From Elysia marginata (lineage: Eukaryota; Mollusca; Gastropoda; Plakobranchidae), in NCBI GenBank assembly GCA_019649035.1, contig BMAT01007160.1:6455-36084 (forward strand): 29,630 nt of DNA, written 5' to 3'. The translations under genes and the position numbers were made by a program. Positions 1-11,028 of this stretch are shown in pieces. The notes beneath the pieces are model-generated. The model was given only the letters and a program-made list of their open reading frames with translations. It was not told the origin of the DNA and made no database searches. How positions within the stretch are numbered: the stretch's first letter is position 1; each line of letters begins with the position of its first letter.

Positions 1-32
<32 letters not shown>

Positions 33-45
33 TTGCTGCTGCTGC
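1..45. repeat. TAC/TGC trinucleotide microsatellite at window edge
   Basis: Ten perfect TAC units run from base 1, followed by a TAT and four TGC units. The tract is cut by the window edge, so its full length is unknown. The reverse-complement motif (AGT) dominates the last 195 bases of the window. Confidence 0.97.
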
Positions 46-108
46 CAATACTGTTACTTGCAGGCTTTCTAATATGAAAAGATTTATAATTTTGATTATG
101 TGAAGAGG

Positions 109-120
109 AATAATAATAGA

Positions 121-200
<80 letters not shown>

Positions 201-219
201 TAATAATAATGATGATGAA
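109..219. repeat. AAT microsatellite with minor interruptions
   Basis: Nearly continuous AAT/TAA units are interrupted by a few C substitutions (AATACTAAT, AACAAT), ending in GATGATGAAG. The tract lies directly upstream of the retrotransposon remnant that starts near 230, so it may mark the integration neighbourhood or an older LINE tail. That relation is inference. Confidence 0.97.
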
Positions 220-347
220 GTTATTTTCTAGCGTCTCTTTCTACGTGTAGGCTCGAAACTCTTTACAATAGTATGTCTACCTAAACAAACACTGCTGAAA
301 AAATGATAGTTTTGTACAAAACACACTCCATTAACGATTTTTTTTAA

Positions 348-656
348 AAAGAAAAACTTATAAATTACAAAACTTGCGTTCTCTGCTTCAAATCCATTCA
401 CATAATCGCACCGCAATATTGAAAGGAATTATTAAGTCTGTACCAACCTAAAAGAAAGTTGCGGTCATCAGATGACTCTATGATCCTAAAAGTACCTCGC
501 ATGAATCTGAAATCTTTCGGTGATCGAGCCTTTTTGAGCTATGCTCCTCGTATATGGAATTTTCTCCCAGAAGAGATTCGTAATAATAAAAAGCTGGAAA
601 TTTTTAAGAAACAACTAAAGCACCATTTGTTTCTGAAAGCACATGTGATAAATTAG
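348..656 (+). pseudogene. C-terminal remnant of LINE reverse-transcriptase ORF
   Basis: In one frame this stretch reads about 100 residues with a single internal TGA at 420-422, ending at TAG 654-656. It shows the conserved tail downstream of the catalytic palm domain of many animal LINE polymerases: an APQY motif just before the stop, then YQPKRKLRSSDD, then KSFGDRAFLSYAPRIWNFLPEEIR, given here as SFGDRAF, APRIWNFLP and EEIR blocks, then an FKKQLKHHLF helix. The blocks, their order and their spacing match this tail. The catalytic YADD box and endonuclease are absent from the window. The TGA falls where a hydrophobic residue is expected, and further frame breaks occur upstream (around 345), so the copy is dead. 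From the TTG or ATG codons inside it, a 65-residue or shorter ORF is open, but nothing suggests it is expressed. Confidence 0.88.
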
Positions 657-962
657 CTATGTAGAAATTTTCCGTTCAGTTACGGCGTTTGTTAATGAAC
701 TAACTTTACTTTATTTATTTTTAGCAATGCAATTTTACGTTTCTGTGTGTATCTATTTAAGTCATATGTATATTTGATTGTTAAATAGACTATTTTGTGT
801 TTATTTTGACATGTTATATACCTCACAAAATTATAATTTTAAATTTTTATGTAAAATTTTAAATTTTTGCAATACCTTTTATACTTTTTTCTACTGGCTA
901 ACCACATTTTTGCCACTCTGTAAAGTTATTGTTGTTATTTCATGTATTTTAAAACCATTTAT

Positions 963-1020
963 GTTGCGCATAGCGCATTATGTTATTCTATGAGTATGCG
1001 CACTACAAATGCTATCTATC

Positions 1021-1057
<37 letters not shown>

Positions 1058-1076
1058 ATTATTATTATTATTATTC
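963..1076 (+). repeat. LINE 3' end: GCGC stem region plus ATT tail
   Basis: TGCGC-ATA-GCGCA (965-977) forms a short perfect hairpin. GCGCAT (966-971) can also pair with ATGCGC (996-1001), which lies just before ACTACAAAT and a TATC/ATT microsatellite (about 1013-1076). A GCGC-containing stem followed by a simple-repeat tail is a typical 3' terminus of CR1/L2-like LINEs, where the 3' structure is thought to be recognised by the element's own polymerase. The tail is ATT units with one AATATT interruption. Confidence 0.75.
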
Positions 1077-1238
1077 TAACTAACAGATGAAAAGAAAAGG
1101 TGGATGTACAAAAATTAAAGAAAAAAATATAATACATTGACTATCGGTAGTTGGATAAGGTTCTCGAGACAAACTAAAACAGGTCTTTAGATGCCGTGAA
1201 CAAATTTAGGAGGAGGACGAAGAAGAGGACAAATAATA

Positions 1239-1279
<41 letters not shown>

Positions 1280-1334
1280 CAATGATGATGATGTTGATGA
1301 TTATGACGATGATGATTATATACTGATGATGATG
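1239..1334. repeat. ATG (GAT) microsatellite
   Basis: About fourteen uninterrupted GAT/ATG units are followed by a degenerate part with GTT, ATT and GAC variants. It lies about 160 bases after the LINE tail. The intervening 1077-1238 segment is A-rich and has no recognisable content apart from an AGGAGGAGGACGAAGAAG purine run. Confidence 0.96.
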
Positions 1335-2875
1335 TCGATTATTAAGCAAAAAACAAAGGGATGTGTGTATTATGTTGATAGAAAAACTAAAGACCGACGT
1401 ACTTTAACCCCTTCTCTCTCTCCCTCTCCCCTTCGCCCCAGTACCAAATACATGATTATTCCCGGCGATATAATCGTACCTGTAAATATTTCAAGAACGC
1501 CCATTTTAACATCGTATTGAATTTTTCACAAAAACATCTGTTGACTTTCAAAAATACTTGTAACGCCGGCGCATGCCTGCTCCTAAGCTTTATCCTAAGA
1601 CACTCACCGTTAAATAAATCGCGTTTCTGTCTTTGTCCATTACGTCCTCAGCTTGAGTGTGTACACGGGACGGTTGCTAAAAAAACTCCCTGTATTGCTG
1701 TTTTTTTTTCGAGCAGGTTGGTCAAATCTGTGAATAGGAAATGGAAGTTTTTATATACAAAATTTTTAAAAGTGTATTAAAGTATTTCTTTCATTTCTCT
1801 CCGTCACGAAAGTCGTGGAAGTTACAATGCCCGCGATACCATGTAAAAATGTAGTCGATTTTAAGAAAGAAAGTTTAATGGCCAAAGCAGATTCATACAA
1901 TGAGTGATATATACAAAATCAAAAGTTTTGAGTGTGGGGAGGGGGGGGGGGCTTTCAGGTAACAGTAGAAAGAGTAGACCAATCACGCATACACTGCAAA
2001 AAATATTCATAACTAGTATCATAATAATTTGACTGTAAATAATTATAAATAATAAATGCATTATTCTTTTGTCCGCGGATTGTTCTATTTAGCTTTGCTT
2101 ATGGAAATGCTAGTAGTTCTCAATATTAGACAGTCGACAGACTTGCTTTTTTCTCTTATGGACGGCTCGGCTCATCTACTATAAAGAGTTTCCTTACAAC
2201 ACAGTGTAATGCTTGATCTCACTATTTGCAATAATTTATACATGTTTATAATACAGTCTGAGTAGTTTAAGGATACTAATATATACATGTACTAATGAAG
2301 TCACCATAGCACGAAACTTGCGCATTTTGATGTGAGGTAATGAACTATGGGTCCAGTTCCAACCTGGACCGGGAACGTGAGAAATCTCTCCCTCGCTTCT
2401 CCATGGAGCGGAGGGTATAGATACAACAGAAACAATACGCTAAAAGGCACTGGAAAAAATCAATACTTAGTGAATCCTAAAACTGTCTGACAAACTTATC
2501 AAAACGACGTATTAAAACCCACAAAATGCGAAAAATTTTATTGCAAGTAAACCTTCGAATCCACTGACTAAAGAAAATCATTTATATGTTTTGCACCATG
2601 TACGCTACATACCTCCAGTCAAGAAATTTTTACTTGAGTAAATAGGTGTTAGGTCTTGACCCTAATAGACCGTGCAAGGAATTGATTTACTTCTGTTTTT
2701 GTTTCTCAATTTTAATTGAGATGTTAGACTTAACAAAAGTGTCTTCTACAAATTAAACTTTCAGTTAGTTAAAATTTTTGGTATTGGTTGTTGATTCTAG
2801 ACTTGTGAGTTTAATTACAATAGTATGAAGGGTTTGAAAATATCTATATTTTAGATCTACACTTAGATTAGAATA
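1335..2875. other. AT-rich stretch without a supported gene
   Basis: Only short open frames occur, with no convincing splice context or recognisable protein. Local features are a CT-rich patch (about 1405-1440), a broken G run (1935-1951, GGGGAGGGGGGGGGG) and a perfect 7-bp hairpin GGTCCAG-loop-CTGGACC (2350-2370). The hairpin is followed at once by a second GC-rich imperfect hairpin near 2390-2415. Confidence 0.6.
2350..2370. repeat. Perfect 7-bp stem-loop
   Basis: GGTCCAG (2350-2356) and CTGGACC (2364-2370) are exact reverse complements around a 7-base loop. GTTCC and GGAAC (2356-2360, 2372-2376) offer a competing stem. It sits in a small GC-rich island (2345-2415) within AT-rich DNA. No RNA family is recognised. 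Confidence 0.6.
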
Positions 2876-3010
2876 AAAAAAGAAAAAAACGAAGAACAGC
2901 AACAATAGCAGAAACATTTATAATAACAACAACAAAATTAAAAAACAAGATGAGTAAGAGGAACAAGAACAACAAAGTAGAAGAAAAATAATAGAGAGCA
3001 AAATAAAAAG
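2876..3010. repeat. A-rich / purine-rich low-complexity tract
   Basis: The plus strand is dominated by A with AAC, AAG and AAT triplets (AACAACAACAA, AAGAAGAAC). The reverse-strand open frame over it is a low-complexity, Leu/Ser/Phe-rich product and is not treated as a gene. The tract grades into an A/G-rich segment up to about 3330. Confidence 0.8.
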
Positions 3011-3375
3011 CAGATGGGTGTCTTTTGTGGCATTATTTTTGTGTAAGAAAAAAAGGAAGGAAAAGTAGAAGAGTTGGTAGATACGAAAAGATTTTAAAAA
3101 GTTAGATAAGGGGATGTTGAGCTGCAGAAAACTGATCAGATTGACAGCAGAGAGTAGAACAGAATTTGAGAGCAGAGGCGGAAAGGAGAAAACAAAGACA
3201 GAGGCCATTTAAAGGTGTCAAGCTATTCATTACGATAGTTAGAGAGAATACCAGTTTGAACTAACGATTAGAAAGTGAGAAAAAAAGAGACAGGCATAGA
3301 GAGATTGACAGAAGGAAAGAGATACAGAATTAAATCCCAGTCAAATAAAAATATAATTATGAGAATAGTATTTGA

Positions 3376-3456
3376 AAATAATTATAATAACAATCTTGAT
3401 AATAATAATAAATATTACTATTATAATAACGATAATATAATATTAATTAGAACATT

Positions 3457-3512
<56 letters not shown>

Positions 3513-3535
3513 TAATAATAATAATAATAGTAATA
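3376..3535. repeat. Second AAT microsatellite (degenerate start, pure core)
   Basis: A degenerate AAT-like segment (3376-3456) leads into a nearly pure AAT core (about 3457-3534) with one AAC. Frames through it read poly-Ile or poly-Tyr, so they are repeat artefacts and not proteins. Confidence 0.96.
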
Positions 3536-3913
3536 TTGAAAGTAGTTTCTGCTTTTAACGCCCATTATACATGACTTCAAGCAATTCACAAAGTTATGGT
3601 GTATGAAAGAATATCTTAAAGAAAAAAGGAACTGGGTCACACCAATAGATATAAGGTTAAAAGTGCCACTACTAAACAGATAAATAGAACCAATAGTAAA
3701 TCATGCATAATGACAGTGATTTTATCAACAAAAAGTAGATCTGAGGTTTTTAAACGGACAAAGTCTTTAAAGTTTTACAATAAAACGCCATCATTTTTTT
3801 ATTTATAATGACTATAAGAAAAAAAACCTGATAAAATAGTTTTAATTCCAAATGGTAACAAAAGTTTCGTAAAACCTATTAATTTTCTATTTTTAATCTC
3901 ATTTTGGCTAACG

Positions 3914-4063
3914 ATAGCCTTGAAAGGGTCCCTCTGAGTTATACTGAGAGGCTATAGAAAGCGTATACCAGGACAAAAGGAATTCCACCTCGACGGGGCT
4001 GTCATTAAGGCGACTATAATTAAGACTATGCAAGATTAAAGAGATGGTTCCTTTCGATAGCCT
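3914..4063. repeat. Clustered inverted repeats built on ATAGCCT
   Basis: ATAGCCT (3914-3920) is the exact reverse complement of AGGCTAT (3949-3955). Between them CCTCTGAG and CTGAGAGG form an 8-bp stem with one mismatch around TTATA (3931-3951). AGGCTATAGAAAG (3949-3961) also pairs with CTTTCGATAGCCT (4051-4063) at 12 of 13 positions. The 9-mer CGATAGCCT is present twice in direct orientation (3912 and 4055). Such nested inverted arms could be a worn MITE-like element or a structured RNA; neither is demonstrated. Confidence 0.5.
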
Positions 4064-4553
4064 ATAGTCAGTCTCCATACGGAACATGAAATGTAGAGAA
4101 TGTTAATCGAAATGCGGATTTCAAAAGATTTCACTGCTACACTACAAGTACTGTACTGTGAAAGATGGATGGTTTGAGCAATATGGAAAGAGCAAGAGAT
4201 AAGTTACAACGCCAAAGCTTCAGTATGAGGAAAGAAAAAAATACGGTTGAATTGTCTTCCCTTTTTTGAATCGAGGCTATCTCTCTGTAGACCTCTATCT
4301 CTCTCATTTCTGCCTTTTTTTATCTATCTATCTATCCATAGGTTGGATTCAGGTTGTAACATAAAGCTCCTTATAAAAGTCGAGCACTCTATTTCATAGC
4401 TTAAAAACATAAAACTTAACTCATTTGCCTGCCTAATTATCTTTTTGCAAGAACATATCTATGGTGTTAATTTTGCAGATAAAACCGTTAGCATGTACAG
4501 ATGAAAAGCTATACAAATGCAAGAACAAAATACGAGTGTGCGACGAATGATTT

Positions 4554-4580
4554 GCGTGTGTGTGTGTGTGGGGGGGGAGG
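4554..4580. repeat. GT dinucleotide run followed by a G8 tract
   Basis: CGTGTGTGTGTGTGTGTG runs directly into eight Gs and AGG. It is a simple repeat able to adopt Z-DNA-like structure, and no gene is associated with it. Confidence 0.9.
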
Positions 4581-5673
4581 TGGCAGATTTACGTTTCAAT
4601 GTGTATTAGACCAACAATAAAACAAACAAACCTGAAACAAATAGAAACATATCTGAGAAAGACAGAAAATCAGTTTAGAACCAATCATAACAGACTCGTG
4701 TAAAAAAACCTCTGGGTTACGCCAGATAAGAAAAAAATGATACAGCCTTTAGCAAATTTGTATTGACTCTAAAAAGATTAAAAGAAGAACTCGATCTAAC
4801 ATTGGCGAATTGTTGAAAAAATTTTATTTTAACATTGAAAGCGACAATGCAATCTTTGTCTATCAGGAAATACTATATTTTTCAGTTTCACTTGCATCCA
4901 TCGTATAAAACTTCACCGGGGTCTAGAAGCACGTTTATAAACAGACTAGCGACCTAGAAAAAATGCTTTTGACGGGTTTCCTTATTTCTTCATCTAAGCA
5001 TCTAAGTTTCGAAATATAATTTTTAGGCCGCTCATAATTATTATCATTTGTCTTGCAGTATTATCAAGCGTCATCAACTTCTTAATACTAAAAATAGCGT
5101 ACAAGGCAGTCATGACAAACCTGCATTGTCTGCACAAAAATCACGCGTTGTGTAGTTTGAAGATAATAGTACAGTTTCCATTTAGCTTCTAAAGCAATAT
5201 GTCGAGCACTGATAATTTATTCGAATATAGCCTACATTCTCAAAATATTGATCCTTCCCTTTTTATTCATAAAAGTTAGTAGACAAATATCTCCCAAAGC
5301 GTCGACAATCAGGGCAATTTTCACCATACTCTTAGTACAGTAAATAAATCAAATATAGTACATTGCACTGGTTTTATTACGAACGGTATGAGCAACAATT
5401 ATTTCTTTTCAGATAGGAACTCATTTCTCGGGAGGGTGTTAAAGTTACGTGTTTTCACATTCATCGCGCGAGAATACTCGTAAAAATCATGTTGCATAGC
5501 CCTCTGTCAGATGATTTATATCAAATATGGAACTAATTAGTTTAAATCTATCATAAATCGATCACGTGTTTGCACATGTGTAAAAAAAAATTTGAAGCTT
5601 CAATAATAAAAATGGGCACTAATTTAAGATAGCCATATTACGCTAATCTGATCAACATAAATATTGCCCTAAC

Positions 5674-5699
5674 TCTTGCCTCTAACATGCGAGGCAAGA
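5674..5699. repeat. Perfect 9-bp stem-loop
   Basis: TCTTGCCTC (5674-5682) and GAGGCAAGA (5691-5699) are exact reverse complements around the 8-base loop TAACATGC. It opens a locally GC-richer island (to about 5850). It does not match the histone mRNA 3' stem-loop consensus. Confidence 0.7.
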
Positions 5700-8600
5700 A
5701 CAGCTAGGATGTTTCTGACAGCGGATATAACAAGGCTCATCCAGGGAGAGGAAATTGGGTTTTCACAGCCTGTTCATCAGGTCTATATGGATCTCCGACA
5801 TCACAGTGTTGCCTGACCATGCTCTTTACTCATTTGGTCACCTCTCAGTTGCGAAACTCACTGGAATATTTTTCTTGCAATTTCACAGCTTTTTCAAATA
5901 AGCTCTTAGCTCTGTTGTTTGATTAATAGTTCTGGTCAATTCAATCGGAGGGTTATTTCATTTAGCTTTCTAAAATTCTATATATTCGAACACATGCTTG
6001 TTAAATTTAATGATTAAAAAAGCTTTTAAATTGGTATATTTGTGAAAATGCAAGTGTGCTAAAGTAGATTTAGTAAATTGGTGGGCTTTCTTTGCTTGTA
6101 CTATTAAATTGATGCTTGTTAAGGGTATGCAAAATCTAAACATAATTAAAAAATATAATATATAGTAAAACGATGTTCATGTACAAGAGACAGAAATATA
6201 TAATAGAAGAAATAGTAAAGAATATTATGTGAACAAATGACACAACTAAAGGTGGCTATATAAACTAAATGAAGAAAACTAGAGAAACTTAGCTATATCT
6301 TAAGGCTCACACATGTTTTTGAAACTAATACAACGGGTTATCTTTTTCTGTTTCTTTTGACCGGGGATGGGTGGGTGTTATTGGCACGATATCAAGCTAC
6401 TCTGGCATATAAACAGTCAAAGGAAAGATCTGTTCATCAAACTTACAACTTTTTTTTCTTGGAAAATTAAAAAAAAAAACACGTCATACATTATACTGAT
6501 TATTGCTATTTTCAATTACATTCAAAGTCTAGAGGTGACAGAGTACCGCCTGTGCTTATAAAAAAAACGAAGACAGGTGGTTCAAACGATACTTTGAATA
6601 ATTACGATTCTAGTAATGTTTTTTTTTTAGCCTAAAACCACCTCTAGTAATATTAATACTGCTGATTACTTTTCCGTGCATCGGATACTAATATAAAACA
6701 CAAACTTTCTAGCAGATCTCAGTTTCGGCATTCAAGTATAACGTTTCGAAGAGAGGTCTGGTTAATTCAGCTATAGTTCTATTTATTTACAGTGGTTTGA
6801 AAAGGAAAATAATGAATGTTGCATTTTTTCAAATTTACACAATTTAATGTTGTAACACTGCATTCTGTTAACCTCTGGGCCTTAAAGTAGCTTTTCTTCC
6901 ATAAAAATAGTATTGAAACCTTTTTTGCTGAAAAACAAATAAGAAATAGAATCTTCTGTTTAAAATTGCTTTGTTTCGATTTCAAGTTAAAGACCTTAAG
7001 CTCATTGGACTTACTGCTCGCGTCACAACATAGCTCTCTCTTCGGTGAAAACACTATTGCTCACATCAACAACCTTGTCATAATTATTACGTACATCAAT
7101 ACATGTAATGAACCCTTTATAGATTACGCAGAGTATTCCCAAAGGTTTAATACGGGTAAAGATTATTTTTTCCTCGGTTCATGCCAAAACATCCATTTCT
7201 TAATTAATTTTTTTACTTAGCGTAGGAATTTCATATGGAAAATTTGAAATACATACTCGCACATAGCGTGAGATAATCGTAAAAGGTACTTTTAAAAAAT
7301 ACTGACTGTTGATATTGAAATAACCGTGTAAAAATACTTTAAAGTCATTTGAAACAAATTCTTTTACACTGGGTAATTTTTCATTGAAATTACCACACTC
7401 GAACTGAAAAACATAGCCAAGTTCTGAGACATTGGTCCCAAACGACAATAGTTAAGGCTCCTCCGATCTGCAATGCTGTGATCACCTTATAAGGCTGTAC
7501 TATGATAAAGTTTAAAAAATGTAAACAATTAGAATATTCGATAGATAATGATGATGATGATAAGTACTGCAATGCTGACAATGATTGTCAGAGAGCGGTG
7601 TTTGAAACTTGTGCGTAAGTTCACGCATTTCTATTCAAATCAATGCAGTCTATAAAAATAACTGGTCGTATAATAACACATACGGTGGACTCTTACTTGT
7701 CAATGTAAATTTGACTTTGTTTCTGCATCAAAACGATGTTCTTTTTCCAAGAGTGAATCGCGATCAAATACAATACATGTTCGAGTTTTTGTTTAAAAAC
7801 GGGTTTCAATTCCTTATATCAAACGCATACTGTGGGAATAACAGTTGCATGAGATGTGTTTACCTAATACATTAGTTAAAGCAATCGAATATTATTTTAT
7901 GTATCATACTATTAGACGTCTTTATTATATTTCTTAGAAACCTTCTCTTATATCCGAATGAAAAAGAAGCTACTTAGAAAGATTTTTTTAGTTCTCATTA
8001 AATCGCCTTTTTCTGAAAAGTAGACAATGGCACTAAACATAGTGTGAGGCTAAACCATTAGTAACATTTTTTTTCAAGTTTTGATAAACCAAAGATTTGA
8101 AAAAAAAAATCAGAAAAAAAATTCGATATAGGAATCAATTTAAGGTCATAACGTGATCAAAGTAACTACATGATGACCTGGCCTATGTACTCAGACTTTA
8201 GAAAATAATTTTATAAAATCTACAACATTGTCGTGTTTTCCATGCGAATCCCTGGGAAACGTCACTGTAGTAAAACTCATGCTGCTGTTGAACATCGTTG
8301 GAAATGGTCAATTTTGAGATCGAAAGTGTGATTCTAAGCATGTCTAGTCAACGCAATCAGAAATCAATCTTTGAGTAGGATTCTGCTATTTGAGAGTAAT
8401 GGTATCGCACAACCTGATTCAAGGATGAGAGAAAAATTAAGAGAAACTATACATTCCCGTCTCTGTTAGGCTATTCAGATTCATATAAAGACTTTGTAAT
8501 AAACTTTATCATGCAAATGCACAGGTGATTAGTTACATCACATTCATTTACATACAATTAACTGTGTGCGAGTTGGAGATGCTTAGTTACATTGTAAATG

Positions 8601-9118
8601 AAAGCAAGAACATGATAGAAAGAAGAGCTAAATTTAGTGTGTGTGTTTTGACCTACTTTGTGAGGTGACGTATCCTATTTGCCACCCATGCACGCGTTTC
8701 TTGTGGTATATCAAAGATTTAGAATATCTCCTACTATAAATGTATTGATATTGACCTTTTGGTGCTTGTTAATATTCTCTCCTTGAAACACGACCTAAAA
8801 AGAAAGTACCAGTTATATCGGAACTGGACATTGAAAACAACCGCTTGAACATAGTGCCGGTTGGTAAAAGCATTGTATGCATAATTTAGTACAAGATCAC
8901 TTGAGGAAAACCTCCCACTCGCATACAGTATATATAACGCTCATATTTTAATTACTTTCTTTTCAATCGTAACACACTGAAACAAGGGGTGCATTAAAAA
9001 GTTACTATGGTGAGATAAAAAGATTAAAAAAAACATGTAAAAGGACTAAAACTTTTGAAATATCAGCTTTAAATTTTGCTCTGCGGCAGTGTACAGACTG
9101 AAAAATGATCCAAGCTAA

Positions 9119-9139
9119 ATATATATATATATATATATT
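9119..9139. repeat. AT dinucleotide microsatellite
   Basis: About ten uninterrupted AT units lie between AGCTAA and TGCCAGG. The length is likely polymorphic. Confidence 0.95.
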
Positions 9140-9216
9140 GCCAGGAAAAATACAAAGCCAAATATTAAGCTTATGACTACACAAGAAAGTGTATTATTTT
9201 AAAAAGAAAAGATTAC

Positions 9217-9388
9217 ATTTGTGAAAGTGTCCCGTCGCCAAAATGTTCGCTTTAGGTTCCAGTATTGATCTTTTTTCATCAAATTTCCGGATGGAAAACT
9301 CTGAATACTCGACACTTCTGAAGCGAACACTTTGCCTTTTATCACGTGTCCCTTGTTTCTGAGGGGGATCCTATCTGCCTCAATGAAC
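9217..9388 (-). CDS. Weak candidate internal exon, unknown product
   Basis: On the minus strand an acceptor-like GTTGTTTCAG precedes 9388, and an open frame continues for about 57 residues. Its base composition is more GC-balanced than its flanks. The product begins (after one split codon) FIEADRIPLRNKGHVIKGK, contains SIQSFPSGNLMKKDQYWNLK and ends near RRDTFTN. The first GT near the end (9216-9215, AAT/GTAATC) is a poor donor, so the right edge is uncertain. The frame runs on for only five more codons before a stop. No domain is recognised, and no partner exon with matching phase was found nearby. It could be a real exon of a gene spanning the window, a terminal exon, or a chance open frame beside a chance pyrimidine-AG. 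Confidence 0.25.
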
Positions 9389-9719
9389 CTGAAACAACTA
9401 TTATAACTTAAGTTTTTGAAGCGTGAGATCGGGATGGAAAAATATACCTTCACTTTTCCGATACAAATTTTAGTTTACATTAAAGCTCTTTAAAAACAAT
9501 ATGAAATTTTTAACCGTTTTCATCAATACACTAAAACAAGCTTTCAAACCCACTTTTAAACCGGAATGCTGTTTTATAAAGAGCCTAGCGTATGAAGAGC
9601 AATATACAGAATTGTAAGAAGTTGTATTGTAAAACAGAACAGTTTCGTAACTCAGATTTTGTGATTATTAATAAGACAAACGAGGCATGTGCAATCATGT
9701 GAAAGAGAGGAAGGTGCTT

Positions 9720-9757
9720 GACCAGGTCAGATCAAACTCAAGCTTCTTTGCCTGGTC
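9720..9757. repeat. 7-bp inverted repeat with 24-base loop
   Basis: GACCAGG (9720-9726) and CCTGGTC (9751-9757) are exact reverse complements. The loop contains the palindrome AAGCTT. Significance is unknown. Confidence 0.5.
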
Positions 9758-11003
9758 TTTTCGCCACAGGCATGTCTCACTTGCGCATCTCAAAAATTGG
9801 CAGGATCCATACAAATGGAAATCTTACGCCTTACGCTACTTAGCAGTAAAATGTTAGAAGTCTTTAGATAGACTTTCTTTGTAAAAAAATTCTGCTCATG
9901 CTTTCTTAGCGATAAACACTTCTACTAGTTTCAGATCTGCAATGGTTTGATGAAGTATTGTGCTATGAAGAGAGAAAGAGACCTCAGTGTTTGAAAATTC
10001 AGAAGTATATATTTTTGGACGAAGCAGAACTAACATTTATGTTTCAATCCGTAAGCCATAATAAGATGCCGTGAGCGCTTGAGGTTTTTTGATGTTAAAA
10101 CGCGTTCTAATACAAAAAAGAACAAATCCTTCACAAAGAGATTCGGTACTTCAATTTTGATTTAATTTTGATTTTAACATGTAAAATAAGGTTTACTGAA
10201 TTTCCCATGTTCTTTATCGAAAACAAGTTTTTCTCTTAATTCCTAAGCCCCCAAAAAACCAATATATTCACCGTGTGAAAGCGTTCAACTCTTTACCATT
10301 AGTTTATTGTATAGAGTTTTTATTAAAGTAGTCTTTCAGTTCCAGGTATGATATCATAAAACAGTATCAGATTACTTACACCATTGCAAAATCCATGTTC
10401 TTAAGATGTTTTAACTTCAATATGTTTAAACTAAAATTAAGACATTCTATGTCATTATGAACCAAAGTTTAAAAGTCTTTTAATTATATCACCATATAAG
10501 CAAATAGTGTTGCACTAAAAGCAATAAACCTGTACAGGGCTACCACATATTATATTTCACCTTCAATGTACAAATTATGAATAGCAAAAAAGCAGATAGT
10601 TATTCTAATAGTCTACCACAAAATTGTTATTTAAAAAGGTGCTTTCAATAACGGCTTAATAGAAAATATTGTTTCCTTATTTCATAGCATATTCACATCA
10701 GGTTCCAATGTAGCTAATGTACACCATTACAATCATTAATTTTGTTGATTCCAGAATTATGAGTTTTTAGTACATCCAAGCAGCCGCTCTTATCTCAGAA
10801 TCAATTTTACCTGCAAGCAGTATCTTTTAGTACATGGAACACAAAGCAATTAAAAGCAATAAATAAATTTTGGTATTAATACCGCATTGCACAGGAACTA
10901 TTAAGTTGACTGGTTTAGTTTATTGTTAAAGGGATCACCATTATCAATAACAATTTTGTATAATTGAACGATATATCCCGCCCCGGTTAAATTCATGGCT
11001 AGC

Positions 11004-11028
11004 AAGGCACGTCCATAAAGGACGCCTT
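11004..11028. repeat. Bulged 9-bp stem-loop ending in a T run
   Basis: AAGGC (11004-11008) pairs with GCCTT (11024-11028), and GTCC (11011-11014) pairs with GGAC (11020-11023). A two-base AC bulge lies on one side and the loop is ATAAA. The 3' arm continues into TTTT. It could fold as RNA, but no family is recognised. Confidence 0.55.

Larger units (their letters stand above)
230..1076 (+). mobile_element. 5'-truncated non-LTR (LINE, CR1/L2-like) retrotransposon copy
   Basis: The element contains, in order, a decayed end of a reverse-transcriptase ORF (clear from 348 to 656, traceable with frameshifts back to roughly 230-330), an AT-rich 3' UTR (657 to about 960), a GCGC-rich 3' end (965-1009) and an ATT microsatellite tail. 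A 5'-truncated copy that keeps the ORF C-terminus, 3' UTR and a simple-repeat tail is the usual product of target-primed reverse transcription by CR1/L2-like LINEs. The left boundary is uncertain because the upstream coding trace is broken by frameshifts and stops. No target-site duplication could be recognised next to the microsatellites. The subfamily is an inference from the protein tail and tail type. Confidence 0.8.
3541..9118. other. AT-rich stretch with no supported gene
   Basis: No open frame here has recognisable motifs or a convincing splice context. Listed separately are an inverted-repeat cluster (3914-4063), a GT/G tract (4554-4580) and a perfect 9-bp hairpin (5674-5699). A TATC tract of about four units lies at 4320-4336. 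A more GC-balanced island at about 5665-5850 may be a decayed repeat. A short GATGATGAT run occurs at about 7549-7561, and a CpG-containing patch with short open frames lies at about 8650-8705. Confidence 0.55.

Noticed and set aside
2540-2565. TTCGAATCC resembling a tRNA B box
   Set aside because: No matching acceptor, D or anticodon arms around it on either strand.
3275-3640. Open frames over the AAT tract on both strands
   Set aside because: They read poly-Ile and poly-Tyr and exist only because the microsatellite lacks stop codons in those frames.
8650-8705. Short minus-strand frames reading IPQETRAWVANRIRHLTK and an alternative
   Set aside because: Fewer than 30 codons, multiple competing frames and no usable splice sites; too short to support a gene or repeat call.
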